A DNA stretch of 64,000 bases from Chlorophyllum brunneum (GCA_963576785.1 OY756141.1:124001-188000); one strand, 5' to 3'. Positions 22,343 to 34,675 are shown, counted from the stretch's first letter. Notes: generated from the letters alone by a model not told the origin. Program-made: numbers and translations.

Positions 22343-24499
22343 ATGCCTGCATTATGTTCTGATCTCTTCCCGAGAGAGCCTATGCCTGACGGCAATGGGG
22401 ACATCTTTGGGAACACAACACATGTTCCGGCTCCCTCTATCTTCATGGCCTCCCCAGCTCTACCCCCTCCTGGTATTTTGTTCCCTAGGACACCATCCAT
22501 GTCTAGGCCTGTGATCCCTACTGATCAGGCCTACAGCAACACCATTCCCCTGTCAGTACACAGCAGAAAGCCAACAACCCCCTCATGGTCCTCGGTCCCT
22601 CTCAACAGTGACATGGAAAAGACCATCCACCGATCATCCAAATGAGTAAGGCCAGAAGGCAATCACTACCACTTGGGCAAAAATGACGATAAAGACTGGG
22701 CCAACCAAGTTGAAGAGGAGTTGGAGTCCAAGGTCGAAGTGATAGAGGAAGACACTATGGAACATGTAAGTGGTCCAGAGGAGTTCTATGACGATGCTGT
22801 GAGAGAAGTTAAAAGGCTTTCCAAGTGGGTGAAGGCCTGCAGCACATACAACATGAGTGGTAATGATGGGCTTGCATTTGGGCAGGCTTTCACGGAATTA
22901 ATGGGAACCTTGATGAAGGCAGAATGGCTCAAGGTTACCATCGATGAACAGAAGAATGACCTCCATGGTTGGATGGAGGTCAACTTTGGCAAAATCACTG
23001 TCTGCGCTGAAGAAATGCCTCAACTGGACCTCTCCCCCCTGCAACGCATGGCCTCCAGAGGTTCCACACAAAAACCTGACAATGTCCACATGGAGGTCAT
23101 TGAGCACATTGTCACTCTGGGTATCACCGATGGCAATGAAGTCACTCATTTGGGTATCTCTGATGATGACGTGCAAATGATCACCAAGGCAGAGTTCAAA
23201 ACTATCACAGGGAAAAAGAAGAGTAAAGGCCAGAAGACCGCTCTTGCCACCAATAAACCTGCCATCACCAAAAAACCAACTACCACGGATCAGAAGGCCA
23301 AGCCTGCACAGGCCACTGCCCCTACTAAGGCTACCACAACTCTGCCTTCTCCCTCAAAGAAAGGCACCAAACCCTCCAATGCAGTAGCTGTAGCTAAAAG
23401 CGACAAATGCCCTGTCCCCTCCTCCACTAGGCATGACCCTCTTAAACTCCTGAAGTTTGCAAGCAAATTCCCAGAATTGATGTATGAGAAGATAGTAGCA
23501 ATGTACGATGCTGCTTTCTCCACTCCCTCTACCACGGACAAGAAGCCGACTAAGAAAGCTGGTGTAGTTTGCTCCACACTGAATGGTCCCTCATGCAAGC
23601 AGGTCATTATTCCCCTCCTCACTGGACCCAACGTTTCCAATTTTGGGGCTATCATCGATTCTCTCAACGCTTGAGGCGCCTCATAGCCGAGAAGTCAAAG
23701 ACCAGGGTCATTGCCGCCTCGCAGGGTAAGCTGGGTCTTATAGTCCACACCTCGGAGGTGTTGACCCCTATGGAGCTAGACATTATCAAGGCATGGCTCA
23801 AAGAGAAATTTGGAGGAATCACTATGGGTGAAGCATCCCTCCCCAAGTCCAAATCATTTGTGAAAGTCACAGACGTCAGTTACATCATGCTCTGAGGACA
23901 GGTCCTCACTGAAGCTGATGTAGTCTCCAGTATCTGGAATTCCATCCACTCAGACACCATCCAATTCGTGATGCAACTCCAAGCACTCCGACACCTGTAT
24001 AGTGTGGTTCGAAATCTGGGACTCCAAGGTGGGGTCCAATATCGCAAAAATTGAGGACAAATTCCTCAACATTTATGGAGGACTCTTTTGCATCAGGAGG
24101 GCCAATGCTAACCCAGGAGTACCATTCTGTGCCAAATGCTGCAGATGGGGCCACCCCCTTATCTGTTGCTATGCTAGACTGTTCACCTGCACTCACTGCA
24201 AGGGCTCCCACTCTACCACCAACCACCATGCCTTCGCCTTCTGTTGTAAGGGTAACGACAAAGCAGACCCACCCATTACGGCTACCCCCACCGGAGAACC
24301 ATGCTCCCACAAGGCTATGTGCTCCAACTGCAGCAAGAACTACCTTGCCACTGACTGTAAATGTCAGTTTTGGAAGAAGCAATTTGACCACAACTGGCAT
24401 GCCAACAAAGCGCTCGAACTAAGAGCCAACAAAGGAGTCCCGCTGCCCCCCTCCTCATTATCCCCAGCTAGTCAAAGCCAGACTAACCTCCCTCAATGA
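22343..24499 (+). pseudogene. LINE L1 ORF1 (nucleic-acid-binding, zinc knuckles)
   Basis: Encodes the RNA-binding protein of the LINE particle. Starts MPALCSDLFPRE after an 85-nt leader. An in-frame TGA at 22643-22645 (CGA in copy A) and a frameshift with stops near 23650-23700 break it. Recognisable parts: acidic/helical N-terminal region (DWANQVEEEL, EWVKACSTYNMSGN-like), a lysine/threonine/proline-rich linker, a conserved block (GAIIDSLN, GLIVHTSEVLTPMELDI, KAWLKEKFGGIT) and a C-terminal zinc region (CAKCCRWGHPLICC, CTHCKGSHSTTNHH, CSNCSKNYLATDCKC). Its TGA stop overlaps the ORF2 start as ATGA at 24496-24499. Copy C (54071-56249) has a more intact second half. Confidence 0.9.
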
Positions 24500-27400
24500 A
24501 TAACACACCCAATGATCAAGACAGGCCTCCTCGCTCATTTCTGAGTGAGTTGAAGGTCTGCTCTCACAACGTTGGAAGATTGTATGGAGTGATGGAGACA
24601 ATCCTCATGCGTAGAGATGACGTTGACCTCCTCCTCATACAAGAACCCCCATGGAGATACCTCCGCGATATCCCTTCTGCCATCTCCAACGACGGTTCCC
24701 CCCTTATGGGAGGCCTGGTCCACCTGGACTGGATGCTCCTCTCATATCCAATTATCACCAAAGAAGTCCTCCAAGTTGGATGCCAGTGTCACCCTCAATG
24801 GATGGTGAACATAGAACACCATACCACTCCCCGAGTCCTTGCCTTTGCTCACAAGAGACTCAAGCACCTCCGACCCTCCATCAGAAGAGACATTATTGAA
24901 CATCGGGACCTCCTATGCATCTCCCTTTGTGCAGAAGGAGAAGAACTGCTGTTGCTAAATGTATACAATGACAGCTGTAACACCGCACTCCACTTCCTCA
25001 AGGAGTGCCTCTTCAACCTCCCGCCCTTTCTCTTATTGGGTGGGGATATCAATATTCAATCTGAGTTATGGGATCCATCAATGGACCAACATCTGGCGAG
25101 TACAGACTGTCTCCTCATAATCACTGAAGCTCTCAATTTAGTGAAATCGACTCTGTATGTGGCCAAACCAACATGCTATGCCTCAGACCCCAACCTACCA
25201 GACATAGTCATTGACCTGTTATTTGTATCAGGAATGTTACTGTACATCCCCACCCATGCTATCCAGGAAGGTGATTAATACAATTCAGATCACACCCCCC
25301 TTCTGATCAAAATTCCTATTCTGCAGATGGACATTGTCATCGAGAGATTAACAATACCTAAAGGATTGGAGGAGGAGACCAAATTCCTGACAGATATCAC
25401 AGCAGAAATTAACAACATGAACTGGCTGATGAATGACGTGGATGAGCTGGAGAGAGCTGTTGCCCAATTGGGAGGTTTATTTGACAGGTCCTGAAATTGC
25501 AATGCAAATAAAACCAAGATTACCACTAGGTCCAAAACCTGGTGGAACAAAGAATGCTCTAATGCACTTGCAACACATCATGCAGACCATAAAAACAAGC
25601 GCAAATAGAATACCTTTTGCAAAACCACGAGGAAAACAAAAAGGGTATATTTCGACAAGAAGATCCAAGAAATCTTGGTCAACAACTAATGCCATAGGTC
25701 AAAGCACGTACTCTCCTGGCTACCAAAGCCATTTGCCACAATGGTCGGCCTTGCCTCACCATAGACAACCTATGGACAGCCCTTGACCAACATTACAACT
25801 CGGCTCAGGACAGACTTGTCAATACAGCTGTCCTAGAAGAACTACCACCACCAATCGGTATGGAGAATAGGACTTGGGTCAATTTCTCTCTATTGGAAAT
25901 GAGAGAATCGCTTAAGGATACCTCGAATTCTTCCGCCCCTGGCCCCGACCACATCTTCTGGTCCCATCTCAAACAGATTGCCACCATCGACACTTGTGCC
26001 GATCTCTTCCTCAGAATCAGTTGTACATGCCTATCCCTTGGACACTGGCCCTCGCACTTCAAAAAGTCAATGTCGGTAATTATCCCCAAACCCAACAAAC
26101 CTGACTACTCCACTCCAAAGGCATTCAGGCCGATTGTCTTACTCAATACATTTGGCAAGCTAATAGAAAAGATGCTAGCCAAATGACTCCAATTCGAGGT
26201 GGTAAAATTCAAGGTTCTCCACCCTTATCAACTGGGAGCCATCTGACAATGATCCACTGAGAATGTAGGACTTTTCCTAATCCACATCATCTGGGGAGCA
26301 TGGATGAAGAAAAAGAAAACATTGGTGCTTGCATTCAATATCACCCAATTCTTCCCCTCCCTCAACTATGACCTTCTTACCGACATACTCAATCAGCAGG
26401 GATTTCCTCCTCAAATTGTGGGTTCTTCAACAATTATCTCAAAGAACACCGCACTACCTACTGGTGGAACAACAAAAACTCCCTGGAATATGATGCGGCA
26501 GTTGGAGTAGGCCAAGGCTCAGCCCTTAGCCCCATTCTTTCTGCTCTTTACCTTGCCCCCCTTCTTTGAGTCTTCGATGTCCGTATGGAGGAACACCACA
26601 ACAAATGGGACTTTGACCTATCTTTTGTGGATGACGGCACCCTTGTTGCGCAATCTCCATCCTTCGAACAAAACGTCGAAATACTTCAACACATGTACTG
26701 CAAAATGGAGCGGCTCATGAATGAATTTGGCCTAGTGATCAAACATAGCAAGTCCAAAGTCTTCCACTTTATGCATGCAAGGCAGGACTCCAATCCCTCC
26801 ATTGATTTGGGATTCCCACCATTCACTGGTCATAACCCCCTCAAGCCAAAAACCCACTGGCGTTACCTCGGTTTCTACTTTGACAGGACATTAACCTTCA
26901 AGGAGCATGTCCGCTACTATTCTGCCAAGGCAATATCCTTGATCAAGGTGATGAAAATGCTAGGAAACTCCGTACGTGGTCTGTCCCCTAGCAACAAAAG
27001 ACTACTGTACTGATTGTGTGTCGTAATGGTGGCAACATATGGATACCAACTATGGTTTCATGATAGGTCATGTACAAAGGGGACCTGTGAAATTCTCAAC
27101 AAAATGCAGTGACGTGTAGCCCTCTGGATTACTGGGGTCTTCTGCATATCTCCCACCAGCAGCGTTGAGTCCCTTGCAGGACTCATGCCCATCAAACTCC
27201 ATATCCAAAAGCTAGCCAAACAACAAACATCGAGGTTCCACATGTTGGATGATGAACACACACTGGTGAGATTGACGAAAGAGTATCATTCTTCCCCACA
27301 CTGACTTCACATCAAGAATTTCATGGAGATTCAGAAGAAGAAGACACTTGGAGCTGTGATGGATTTTTCGTGCCCCATCCCCGAGACTCGGTATATAGAA

Positions 27401-28525
27401 CATTTCAACTCTGTTTCAAAATATGTCTAGCCCGGACATAGGTTACTTGACCGTTTCCCTACTAATGTATCTTTTATAGGATTCAACTGGGACAACCCCC
27501 ACTTCTTGAAGATACTTTGGGACAATGTAACAACAAATGCAATGATGGACTTCAAGTCCATCATTATTGGCATGGATGGCTTAGTCCACCCCAACCCCAA
27601 TCTGCTTGCTAGCCAGTTCACAGTGGCAGCCACTATTCGACACTTAGGTGGAGGGAGCTCTATCATGAAGAGGCTTAGAGGAATGACGTCGACCGATACT
27701 GAACTGGTCATGCAGTACCTAGGAATTACCAAAGTGCTCACCACCGACAACTACGACCAGGTTGAACACATTCATGTGTTCACCAACTCCCTCACAGCCT
27801 CCCAGCTCCTACTTGACTGCTCACTGCACTCCTGCCAGCGGCAGTCCATTCTTACCTCGAAAGCACTTCTGGCTTAGTTCAACAGGTCCGATCAGTACTG
27901 CCTCTCATTTTACTACACTCTGTCAAAATGCAAGTATGGTATCCAAAAAGCCACGCATGACTGGATCCAAATGGTTGCTTGGCCCAATCAGGGTCGAAAT
28001 CACTGTGTCCCTAACTCCATTGCCTACCTATGCAAGAAGTCCACTGAATGCACCATTCACACATGGCAGGCCATGTTCAGGTTCAAGAAATATAGTGGTA
28101 GTTCCTTCCTCTACCTCCTGGTACAAGTGAATGGGGCCTCCGCTTTACCATTACACATCAAGTCCAGTCCCTGGATATGAGAATGTGGATACCAGCCACA
28201 GCTCTTCACAAGAGCATGTCACGCCATTCTATGCCACACCCCGATTGGTGAATACTGACTTTGGTTCTTCCCCAACAAGGATTTATCTTGCTACCACTGG
28301 GACAATCAAATGGTCCAGACTAGGTTGCATATCCTCTATCATTGTAACACCTTCGATCATCACTTTGGCATAGACACTATCAAGACATTTGTCAATTTCT
28401 TGCATCATAACCCCACCATGTTCAGCTTCCCTCCGGATCCTGATTGCCCTCGTATCTGTGCCGGTTCAATACCCCCGTTGTATCGTTGTCAAGTCCATCA
28501 GAGGTTCGGGTCCATGCCCGCATGA
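24496..28525 (+). pseudogene. LINE L1 ORF2: endonuclease, reverse transcriptase, RNase H (decayed)
   Basis: Begins with ATG overlapping the ORF1 stop. An APE-type endonuclease is readable to about 25278 (LKVCSHNVGR, DLLLIQEPPW, LLGGDINIQSELWD). RT motifs follow in several frames: SNSSAPGPDHI and FRPIVLLNTFGKLIEK (25920-26180), LSFVDDGTLVAQ (F-V-D-D, about 26620) and KTHWRYLGFYFDR. RNase H reads IIIGMDGLVHPNPN and HVFTNSLTASQ (27560-27860). A C-terminal zinc-like element has HILYHC near 28330. Stops and frameshifts are scattered throughout, so this copy cannot move on its own. L2 shares the second half from about 26724. Confidence 0.88.
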
Positions 28526-29080
28526 ATCCTTTCTTCTTTTTATTTTTCTTATGCTTTCCCGGTTATGGATTTCAATCTCATTTCTCTATTTCTCCTTTCC
28601 TCGCTTGTCTACTATTCTATATAATTTTCATTCAACATCCATCATTCCTGTGGTGTCTGGGCAAACCGCCCTTCCACATGCTAGTACTGTTCGTTGTTCT
28701 CCCTTGTGTTTGTGAGTTGATAGTTTCTCTCTATCAATTTCTCTCTTTCACTCTCTCTCTCTCCAAATCCCCCTTTTATTCTTTTACCTGCCGCTCAACT
28801 TAGGTACCAAACATCTCTCTAGTGTATGTACTAGATGTTGTCAAGTCTCATGGGATTAGTTTACAAATAGCTTACTTTCCTTGCTCCGAAACTTTTGTAC
28901 ATTCTACCTCTGTATGTATGTACGCATGGACTATGATCGAGCACTGCTATATAAATTGTTGAATAAATAAAAAATAAAAAAAAAGACGAAATGCTACTAA
29001 AGATAGACATGAAACTGATAAGGGTGAAACAACTAAATATAGAGCAAAGTGAAACTGATGAAGATGAAATGGATGAGTGC

Positions 29081-29716
29081 TTACTCATCCTCAGAAATCT
29101 CAGATAACGATGATAGAGATTCATTGGAACAGCTGCAGTCACAAGACATGTAGGATGAAGTGGTAGAGGGCAATGATGATGACGGCAGCAATGGAAGAAC
29201 TGCATCCATGGGATGATTGGAGTCAGATAATAGGGATGATGTGGATGCAATTGGTTCTTTAGAGAGATAAGACTTGGGTAACTCGACAAAGGCTCAAGTA
29301 GATTGCAATAGCAGATGGGGAGAGTTGTTGCTGTCACTACTGGGTACAGGAGGTTCATCATCTGGTGATAAGTCCCTAGGTTGCATCTCTATGCAATAGA
29401 TTCCATTGGCGACTTGTTGGTGAATGAGGGCTTCAAGCACTAGACTACGAGTGTATATGTAGGGGTGGATGTACTGCATAGTTTCTTCGGTAGTCAGTCA
29501 TGCTTTCCAACCATTATTCCAGGCACCATAGAGGTTGTTCTCGATGGTGCATAAGTAGAGTCCATCAGTGTCACATATATGTAGGTATGGTATGTATTTC
29601 CAGGCTAGTCGAAGTAGAGAGTCGATAACAGTGTTGTTGGATTGTGGTGGTGGAATGAGTGGTATTGCTTCTGGGAATTTGTCATAACCTCTGATGTAGG
29701 TTCGAGGTTCAGACAT
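29081..29716 (-). pseudogene. ORF carried by element X1 (212 codons, two in-frame TGA)
   Basis: Function not recognised. Starts MSEPRTYIRGYDKFPEAIPL four bases inside the element end. The middle reads LAWKYIPYLHICDTDGLYL and NNLYGAWNNGWKA. A serine/proline-rich acidic tail ends SLSEISEDE. No signal peptide or TM. TGA codons interrupt after NGWKA and after LLLQST; at the second X2 still has CGA. X2 keeps exactly the same length (636 nt), so no indel has disturbed the frame in either copy. The W-K-Y-P-Y-L and aromatic-rich N-terminal half suggests a small folded domain. Position at the very start of an LTR-like unit recalls ORFs in the U3 of some retroviruses, as analogy only. Confidence 0.65.
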
Positions 29717-29733
29717 AACACAGTGAGTGGGCA

Positions 29734-30006
29734 TGTTGTGTATATACCCTTTTCTTGACAACTCTCCACTTCACTTTCGTTACATAATGTGTCATGTGAC
29801 ACTTGTGTATTTCTGTTCTGTCCACCTCAGTCTCGTTTTGCAATACTGAGGTGAGTATACCTAACACTCCTTTGCTCAAATCTTACTTATATACCTACCT
29901 AGTGTATTACTTCAACTCTAGGTATATTTACTACTCAATACTAAGTCTCGTTTTGCAATACCGAGTGTATTACTTCAACTCTAGATCCCTACCACTCGTT
30001 ACAACA
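29734..30006. mobile_element. Possible small solo LTR, TGTTGT...ACAACA
   Basis: 273 bp with TGTTGT/ACAACA ends, a TATATA motif just inside the left end and internal direct repeats (tctcgttttgcaata twice, gtgtattacttcaactcta twice). It lies exactly between X1 and the start of NACHT homology. No target duplication is visible, so the call is tentative. Confidence 0.35.
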
Positions 30007-31235
30007 CAAAGTGCCATCATCAAGCTCGTCGTCACATCCATTCATGAGCAAACAACGCCTTTCCTGTGGGCATTCTTCAGCAGACCAGAGCCCCACATTT
30101 CCTCAGCCTTTGAATCAGAGTTGACCGCGAAGGTTTCGTGGCAACTGACCCTCCCAGTATCTCGTAATGCCGACAGCGACATTGAAGCATACCTTCGCGA
30201 TGGGTTCAGGATCATTCGTGCCAAGTACGGTCTTCCTCGTACGATGGCGTGGCCATCCGATGAGGATTTTCGCAGCCTTGTTGACCAGTCATCGGGCTTG
30301 TTCGTCTATGCAGTCACTATCGTCTGGTACATTAGTCAGGGCACTGGTGGTGTCAGGCTTGAGGAACAGCTACGCTCGGTGTTGGGGTTAAGTCGGAAGC
30401 CTGGTGGATCTGTTGGCAGTCCACTCTCGAAGTTGGACCAATTCTATATGTTGATTATGAAGCAGATACCGGAGGCAGTTCTTCCGGATACTCTGTCACT
30501 TCTCTTCCTGAATGTTATCCATTCACCTGGAATTCTGTACCAATGTTCTGCGCTTGGGCTCTCATTAACAGCCTTTCATGCGGCCATCAGTAGCCTTCAC
30601 TCCGTCCTCGATATACGTAAATCTCAAGGGGGAATGCCTACCGAATTCTCATTCTATCATGCGTCATTCACCGACTTCCTATTCGACCCAACCAGATCAG
30701 GCCAAAGGTTTTGTGCCAATATGCTAGATATTCGTCAACGGTGCCTCGCAGCAGCTGTGAATACCTTATACCACTCCTCGGTTAGTGACGGTGAGCGAAC
30801 ATCCGCGGCTTTGGATCATCGCTTACTCTTGTTTGTTTATCCAGCCAAGATCCTTGCCTGGCCTGATCCTCAAGCTCTTGAGGAAAGTGTCTACAGCGCC
30901 GCATTGCGATACTTGTTCACCCTTGCAGCATGGGATGATGTACAGCTAGGGGAGGATATTTTGCAGAAGCTCTTGTAATTCAATTGGAGCAAGTGGAAAT
31001 CGAATTGTGCCATTACCTCCAGCAATGAGATTGAGAGCTTGACTGTCAAGGTATGTCATGAACCTACACTGTGAGATGGATAACGATTTGTAACTACTAG
31101 ATACCTTGGAGATTTAAGATCATCCGTCCAGCCCGGAATGGTCTTCTCGATATGATACGACTACTTTCCAAGCAAGGGAAGGTTTTTGGGGCTGCGAAGA
31201 CCTACACTATCGGAAGAGGGAGCAACAAGGCCCTC
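30007..31235 (+). pseudogene. STAND/NACHT NTPase (NLR-like) gene fragment
   Basis: C-terminal part of a fungal NACHT-domain protein, a family used in non-self recognition and programmed cell death. It starts abruptly in the sensor part of the NTPase domain (QSAIIKLVVTSIHEQTTPF, FLWAFFSRPEPHI). The helical/winged-helix region follows (SDEDFRSLVDQSSGLFVYA, LSKLDQFYMLIMKQIPE, FYHASFTDFLFDPTRS). A TAA at 30976-30978 interrupts; the same frame continues (FNWSKWKS) to a likely intron at about 31051-31102 (gtatgt...ctactag) and the next exon (RFKIIRPARNGLLDMI). It ends where segment A2 begins at 31236. The Walker A/B half is absent upstream, replaced by repeats. The piece is almost certainly dead. 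Confidence 0.82.
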
Positions 31236-33298
31236 CTAATACCGCGCCAAGGTAACTTCTATTATCTCGGGCCGTATCCAGACAGGTTGTAGTTAACTCC
31301 CATGTTGCCGCGGACTTGTGTGACTTCCGATGTAAACATTATATGGCGCTTTATGCATTCAGTTGGGTTGAAGGACCCTACACAAGCTCCGGTTTAGCCT
31401 TCAAGATCTTATTGATATAGATTTGGCCAAGAACGTGTAATCATTTCGGAGACAGGGAAACGTGCTATGATCATTTTCACACATGTTTTGAAATCATTAC
31501 TGCCTTTACATCGCCTGAAGTCATGTCATATTCTGCCAGCCCACCATCCCAGCGCAACATACCTCACACCAACCATACCCACAACGCCCACGACCACCGC
31601 ACTCCCTGAAAATCACGTCAATAAATCCACAGGCTAAATTCCGAATAATCTAGGACCCACCTGCGTACAAGCCTACAGCGTCGAACCCATTTGTTCTCGC
31701 ATTGATAGCCCCAGAGATCGGGGGGCCCGCAACTGCGCCCAGAGCCGTGATCTTCAAGAACATCCCGACCCTCCTTCCGACATCACCCTCTCCTCCAAAA
31801 TTCATGATAGGATGGGACAAGAGGGCAATATAAGCTCCGGAACAGTACCCATATAGGACTGTTATAACGATGAGAGATGCAATAGAATTGGCAAAGGGCC
31901 AGGCGTATGTTAGGACGCCTGCTGCGAGAGTCGCAGGGATTATCACATTGATCGGGCCTAAATGGTCATGATCACGTTAGAGCAGGTTAGAATGACTGGC
32001 TGCTACAAAACGCCCCTATATCCGCGATGAGACCCGCAGTCCATCGACCGAAGAGCGAGCTTGCATTGGAAAATGCGACAAAGTAGAAAGCGATATCTGA
32101 TGGACTCCCGAGCTGCTCTGCGCTCACAGTAATATAAGTCAACATAGGTTAGTGGTGAATATTGTAGTGTTGGTGGGCTGACTTACGCGTGTAAAGGCCG
32201 AGAAAGATGAAAAACGACGAGATGCAATAGAGGGTGTATGGTGGGTTCTTGAGCGCAGCGAAGTTAAATATTCCGCCCTTGACTTTCATAGGTGGAAGGC
32301 GCCTTTTCATCGTCTGATCAATAATAGTGCCAAAGATTAACACTCGCTTGTAGATTTTCATAAAGTGACTGCACACGCACTAAGTTACAGATCCAACGAC
32401 CCCGAGTAATATGAACCCGACGATCCTCATAGTCCACGGAAATCTAAAACATATATAAGGATCGTCTTACAAGAAGAGGGAATAGAAACACCTACCCAAC
32501 CCGTGGAATCAGGTTTCTAACGGCGATAGGAATAGTCGTTCCACCTACGGCAGAGCCAATAGCGATAAACCCCACCGCCCACCCCCGTCTTTTTTTGAAC
32601 CAGTGGGCTGCAATGGGATAACAACATCCAAACACGCCACAAGATGCAAACTACAGCACCACGAGTCCTTTCTTTAATTGTACGCGTTGAGGAGTTATGC
32701 AAAGCCTGGACATACCCCAACGGCAAATCCTTGGCAAAGTAAAAAAATGCCAGAATTGTGTGCATTGTCCGACCAGAATCGTCACGACCACGAGAAGTAT
32801 GCTTGGGGAGAAAAAAACATCCCTGAAATGGCCTAAATCAAAGAGACGACCGACTATGGGCGGTTCTGAGGTGGTCCTGTTGGTCCTGTGTGACCGTGGT
32901 TTGGGGGATGGGAAAAAAGTGGTCCCCTTTCGCATGGCCAATGGAGGACCAACGAGGTGTGGTCCCAAGCCCGGGCGTCTCGGGGAGCCAACTCCTTGTG
33001 GTCTTGGCCTATGGGAATATATTTCGGCAGTTGCCGTGTGGTTCCGAGGTGGTTCTGTAATTTTTTTAATAATGTAAATTCTGTAGAGTATTCGAATGTG
33101 ATCCTGATAACATGATTTTATATTCAATAATGCACAGAAATGTGCTTATTCCAATGGTGTATATATCCTTGTAGGGTGGTACCATCTGAGGAGAATAGAA
33201 TTTCGGGCACCAGACCGAGGAGATGCTTCGTGGGAAAGGTCATGTGGTTGTTGTTCAACTGCAGTTATCGCGTGCATCGATCTTTGTTCTTGACCTTG

Positions 33299-34330
33299 AT
33301 GGCTGCCGTTCCCACTTACATGCACGAAATCCGCAGCATTCAGGATGCGCATCCAAATCTCCCTGCTGTTCTTCGCGATCTAGATCTCAGTCGCCGAATC
33401 GAGGCCAACACTCCTATCGATCCAGCAGCGTTGGCCCATGCTCAAGTAGTCGCAAAGGGCTTCAAAGGTGGATTTCACCTCACCTCCTTCTACCTCATCC
33501 CTTGCTTAAACCCCGGCAGAAATCGGCGATGAACCTTTAGTCACAGGCGCTGTTGTACATAGTGCAGAGCTGCGTGCGCGGGCAGTGGAAGCGGCTCGTG
33601 CGTATGTTCATCTCGCCCTTAAATTCTTGCAATTTATCATTATGATGGCTTCTTCTACAGATACTACCGCCGAATTCGCACCAATTAACCTCGTTCAAGC
33701 ACTCCAAGGCCTCGCACATGGGGTCGATGAATTGCGTGCGATGGCTCATAACAACCAGAATGGGTTAACTGAATTACGTGCGATGGCTCATAACAACCAG
33801 AATGGGTTAACTGAATTACGTGCGATGGCTCATAACAACCAGAATGGGTTAACTGAATTACGTGCGATGGCTCATAACAACCAGAATGGGTTAACTGAAT
33901 TACGTAATGAGTTTACTCAATTACGTGCGATGGTCACACAGCAAGTTGTCCCCGAAATCGCGGCCACAAATCAAGCCTGTCTCACAATCCAGGCTGAGTT
34001 TGTCCTTCAATTGCCCATCTGCTCTCACTCTCTTATTGCTTTCCCAGGTTGGCTCTCATCCCGATCCGCATTACCAATGCCTCGTCCAGTAATAATGCAC
34101 TATTGTCCTACCCGCCCGGCCACGTTGCTGGGGGGCCTCTTCCTGCAACAAAGATAGAGGCCCTGCAGCTAAACGGTAAAACGCTTGATTCTTTTATGTG
34201 GTCTACTGTGATAAAAGCTGTCCCATTAGGAGCTCAAGCTGCTGCTGCTCTCCAAGCACTTGGTATCCAGAATATTCCGGCTGCGGCAGTAGAGAGGATC
34301 AAGGTTTTCCGTTCCCACCTTGGGATCTGA
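33299..34330 (+). CDS. Uncharacterised protein with 14-residue tandem repeats (gene H2)
   Basis: Paralogue of H1 in segment A2. Exons 33299-33467, 33520-33997 and 34048-34330 give 930 nt (309 residues). It differs from H1 by one extra ELRAMAHNNQNGLT unit (+42 nt), one 9-nt deletion in exon 1 and a few substitutions; every coding indel keeps the frame. In intron 1 the first AG of the H1 NAGNAG acceptor is mutated to GG, leaving the second AG, which also keeps the frame. N-terminus MAAVPTYMHEIRSIQ and C-terminus VFRSHLGI as in H1. Function unknown; intracellular helical protein by appearance. The retained frame in both copies argues for expression or very recent duplication. Confidence 0.7.
33729..33896 (+). 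repeat. Coding minisatellite, 4 x 42 bp, in H2
   Basis: Four 42-bp units encoding ELRAMAHNNQNGLT; H1 has three. The change of one whole unit keeps the frame. Confidence 0.95.
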
Positions 34331-34675
34331 TGAGAAGTGGTGTTGCATGGTGTTTTGCCGAGGATGGGTATAGTGGGTTGTGAAAGTGCCCTATATGTGA
34401 ATATGAGTCTCGGAAAAACTAGAAAAGTTGTAATAGTGAGAGTAAATTGTTAGCATGGTGAATTTCGTTAAAAGCAGGGCTTAAATAGCCTTAGTGACAC
34501 AAAGGAAGGAAATTCAAGGAAGGAACAGACTTATGTACAGAAAGAATTGCACATTCCCTAATTTCCTCAGGGTTTAACATGAAATGAGAATCAGTGGAGA
34601 AGGAAAAACTCACACCAAAGACAACCAGCCATGCTGTTAGTCCACTGTCAGGAAAGTTTTCTTCTATCCCCTTTG

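Larger units (their letters stand above)
22258..28984 (+). mobile_element. Full-length non-LTR retrotransposon (LINE) L1, Tad1-like
   Basis: About 6.7 kb, from the family 5' end (atcccttctttgactcgtac) to an A-rich tail after ataaattgttgaataaa. A 13-bp target duplication, gacaaaatgctac (22245-22257) and gacgaaatgctac (28985-28997), flanks it; X2 shows the empty site near 43257. It encodes ORF1 with zinc knuckles and ORF2 with endonuclease, RT and RNase H. Both are broken. Assignment to the Tad1-like group is inferred from the RNase H and zinc-knuckle ORF1. Confidence 0.93.
21536..29720 (-). mobile_element. Element X, copy X1 (LTR-like unit with an ORF), split by two insertions
   Basis: Termini TGTTATG (21536) and CATAACA (ending 29720). 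Without the nested solo LTR (21590-21894) and LINE L1 (22258-28984), each with its target duplication, it is about 1135 bp, against 1128 bp for X2 (42857-43984). On the minus strand it begins with a 212-codon ORF starting 4 nt from the end. A TATAAATA-like motif follows at about 22155, then noncoding sequence. TG...CA ends and an internal promoter motif suggest an LTR. The flanks do not show a matching 5-bp duplication. Confidence 0.75.
31236..34675. repeat. Segmental duplication, copy A2 (main part)
   Basis: Second copy of A1, from ctaataccgcgcc to ccctttg, where chromovirus G2 inserts; it resumes at 41387 (ctttgcttcatccc) and matches A1 to about 41468, where A1 is itself cut by copia C1. 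It holds the same broken transporter and gene H2. The 200 bp nearest G2 differ from A1 at about 24 sites. Confidence 0.93.

Noticed and set aside
22258..28984. LINE L1 as an autonomous active element
   Set aside because: Full length with a target duplication, but ORF1 has a TGA and a frameshift and ORF2 has many breaks.
29786..29812. Palindrome gtgtcatgtgacac as an operator
   Set aside because: Short inverted repeat of 6-bp arms expected by chance; no gene context.
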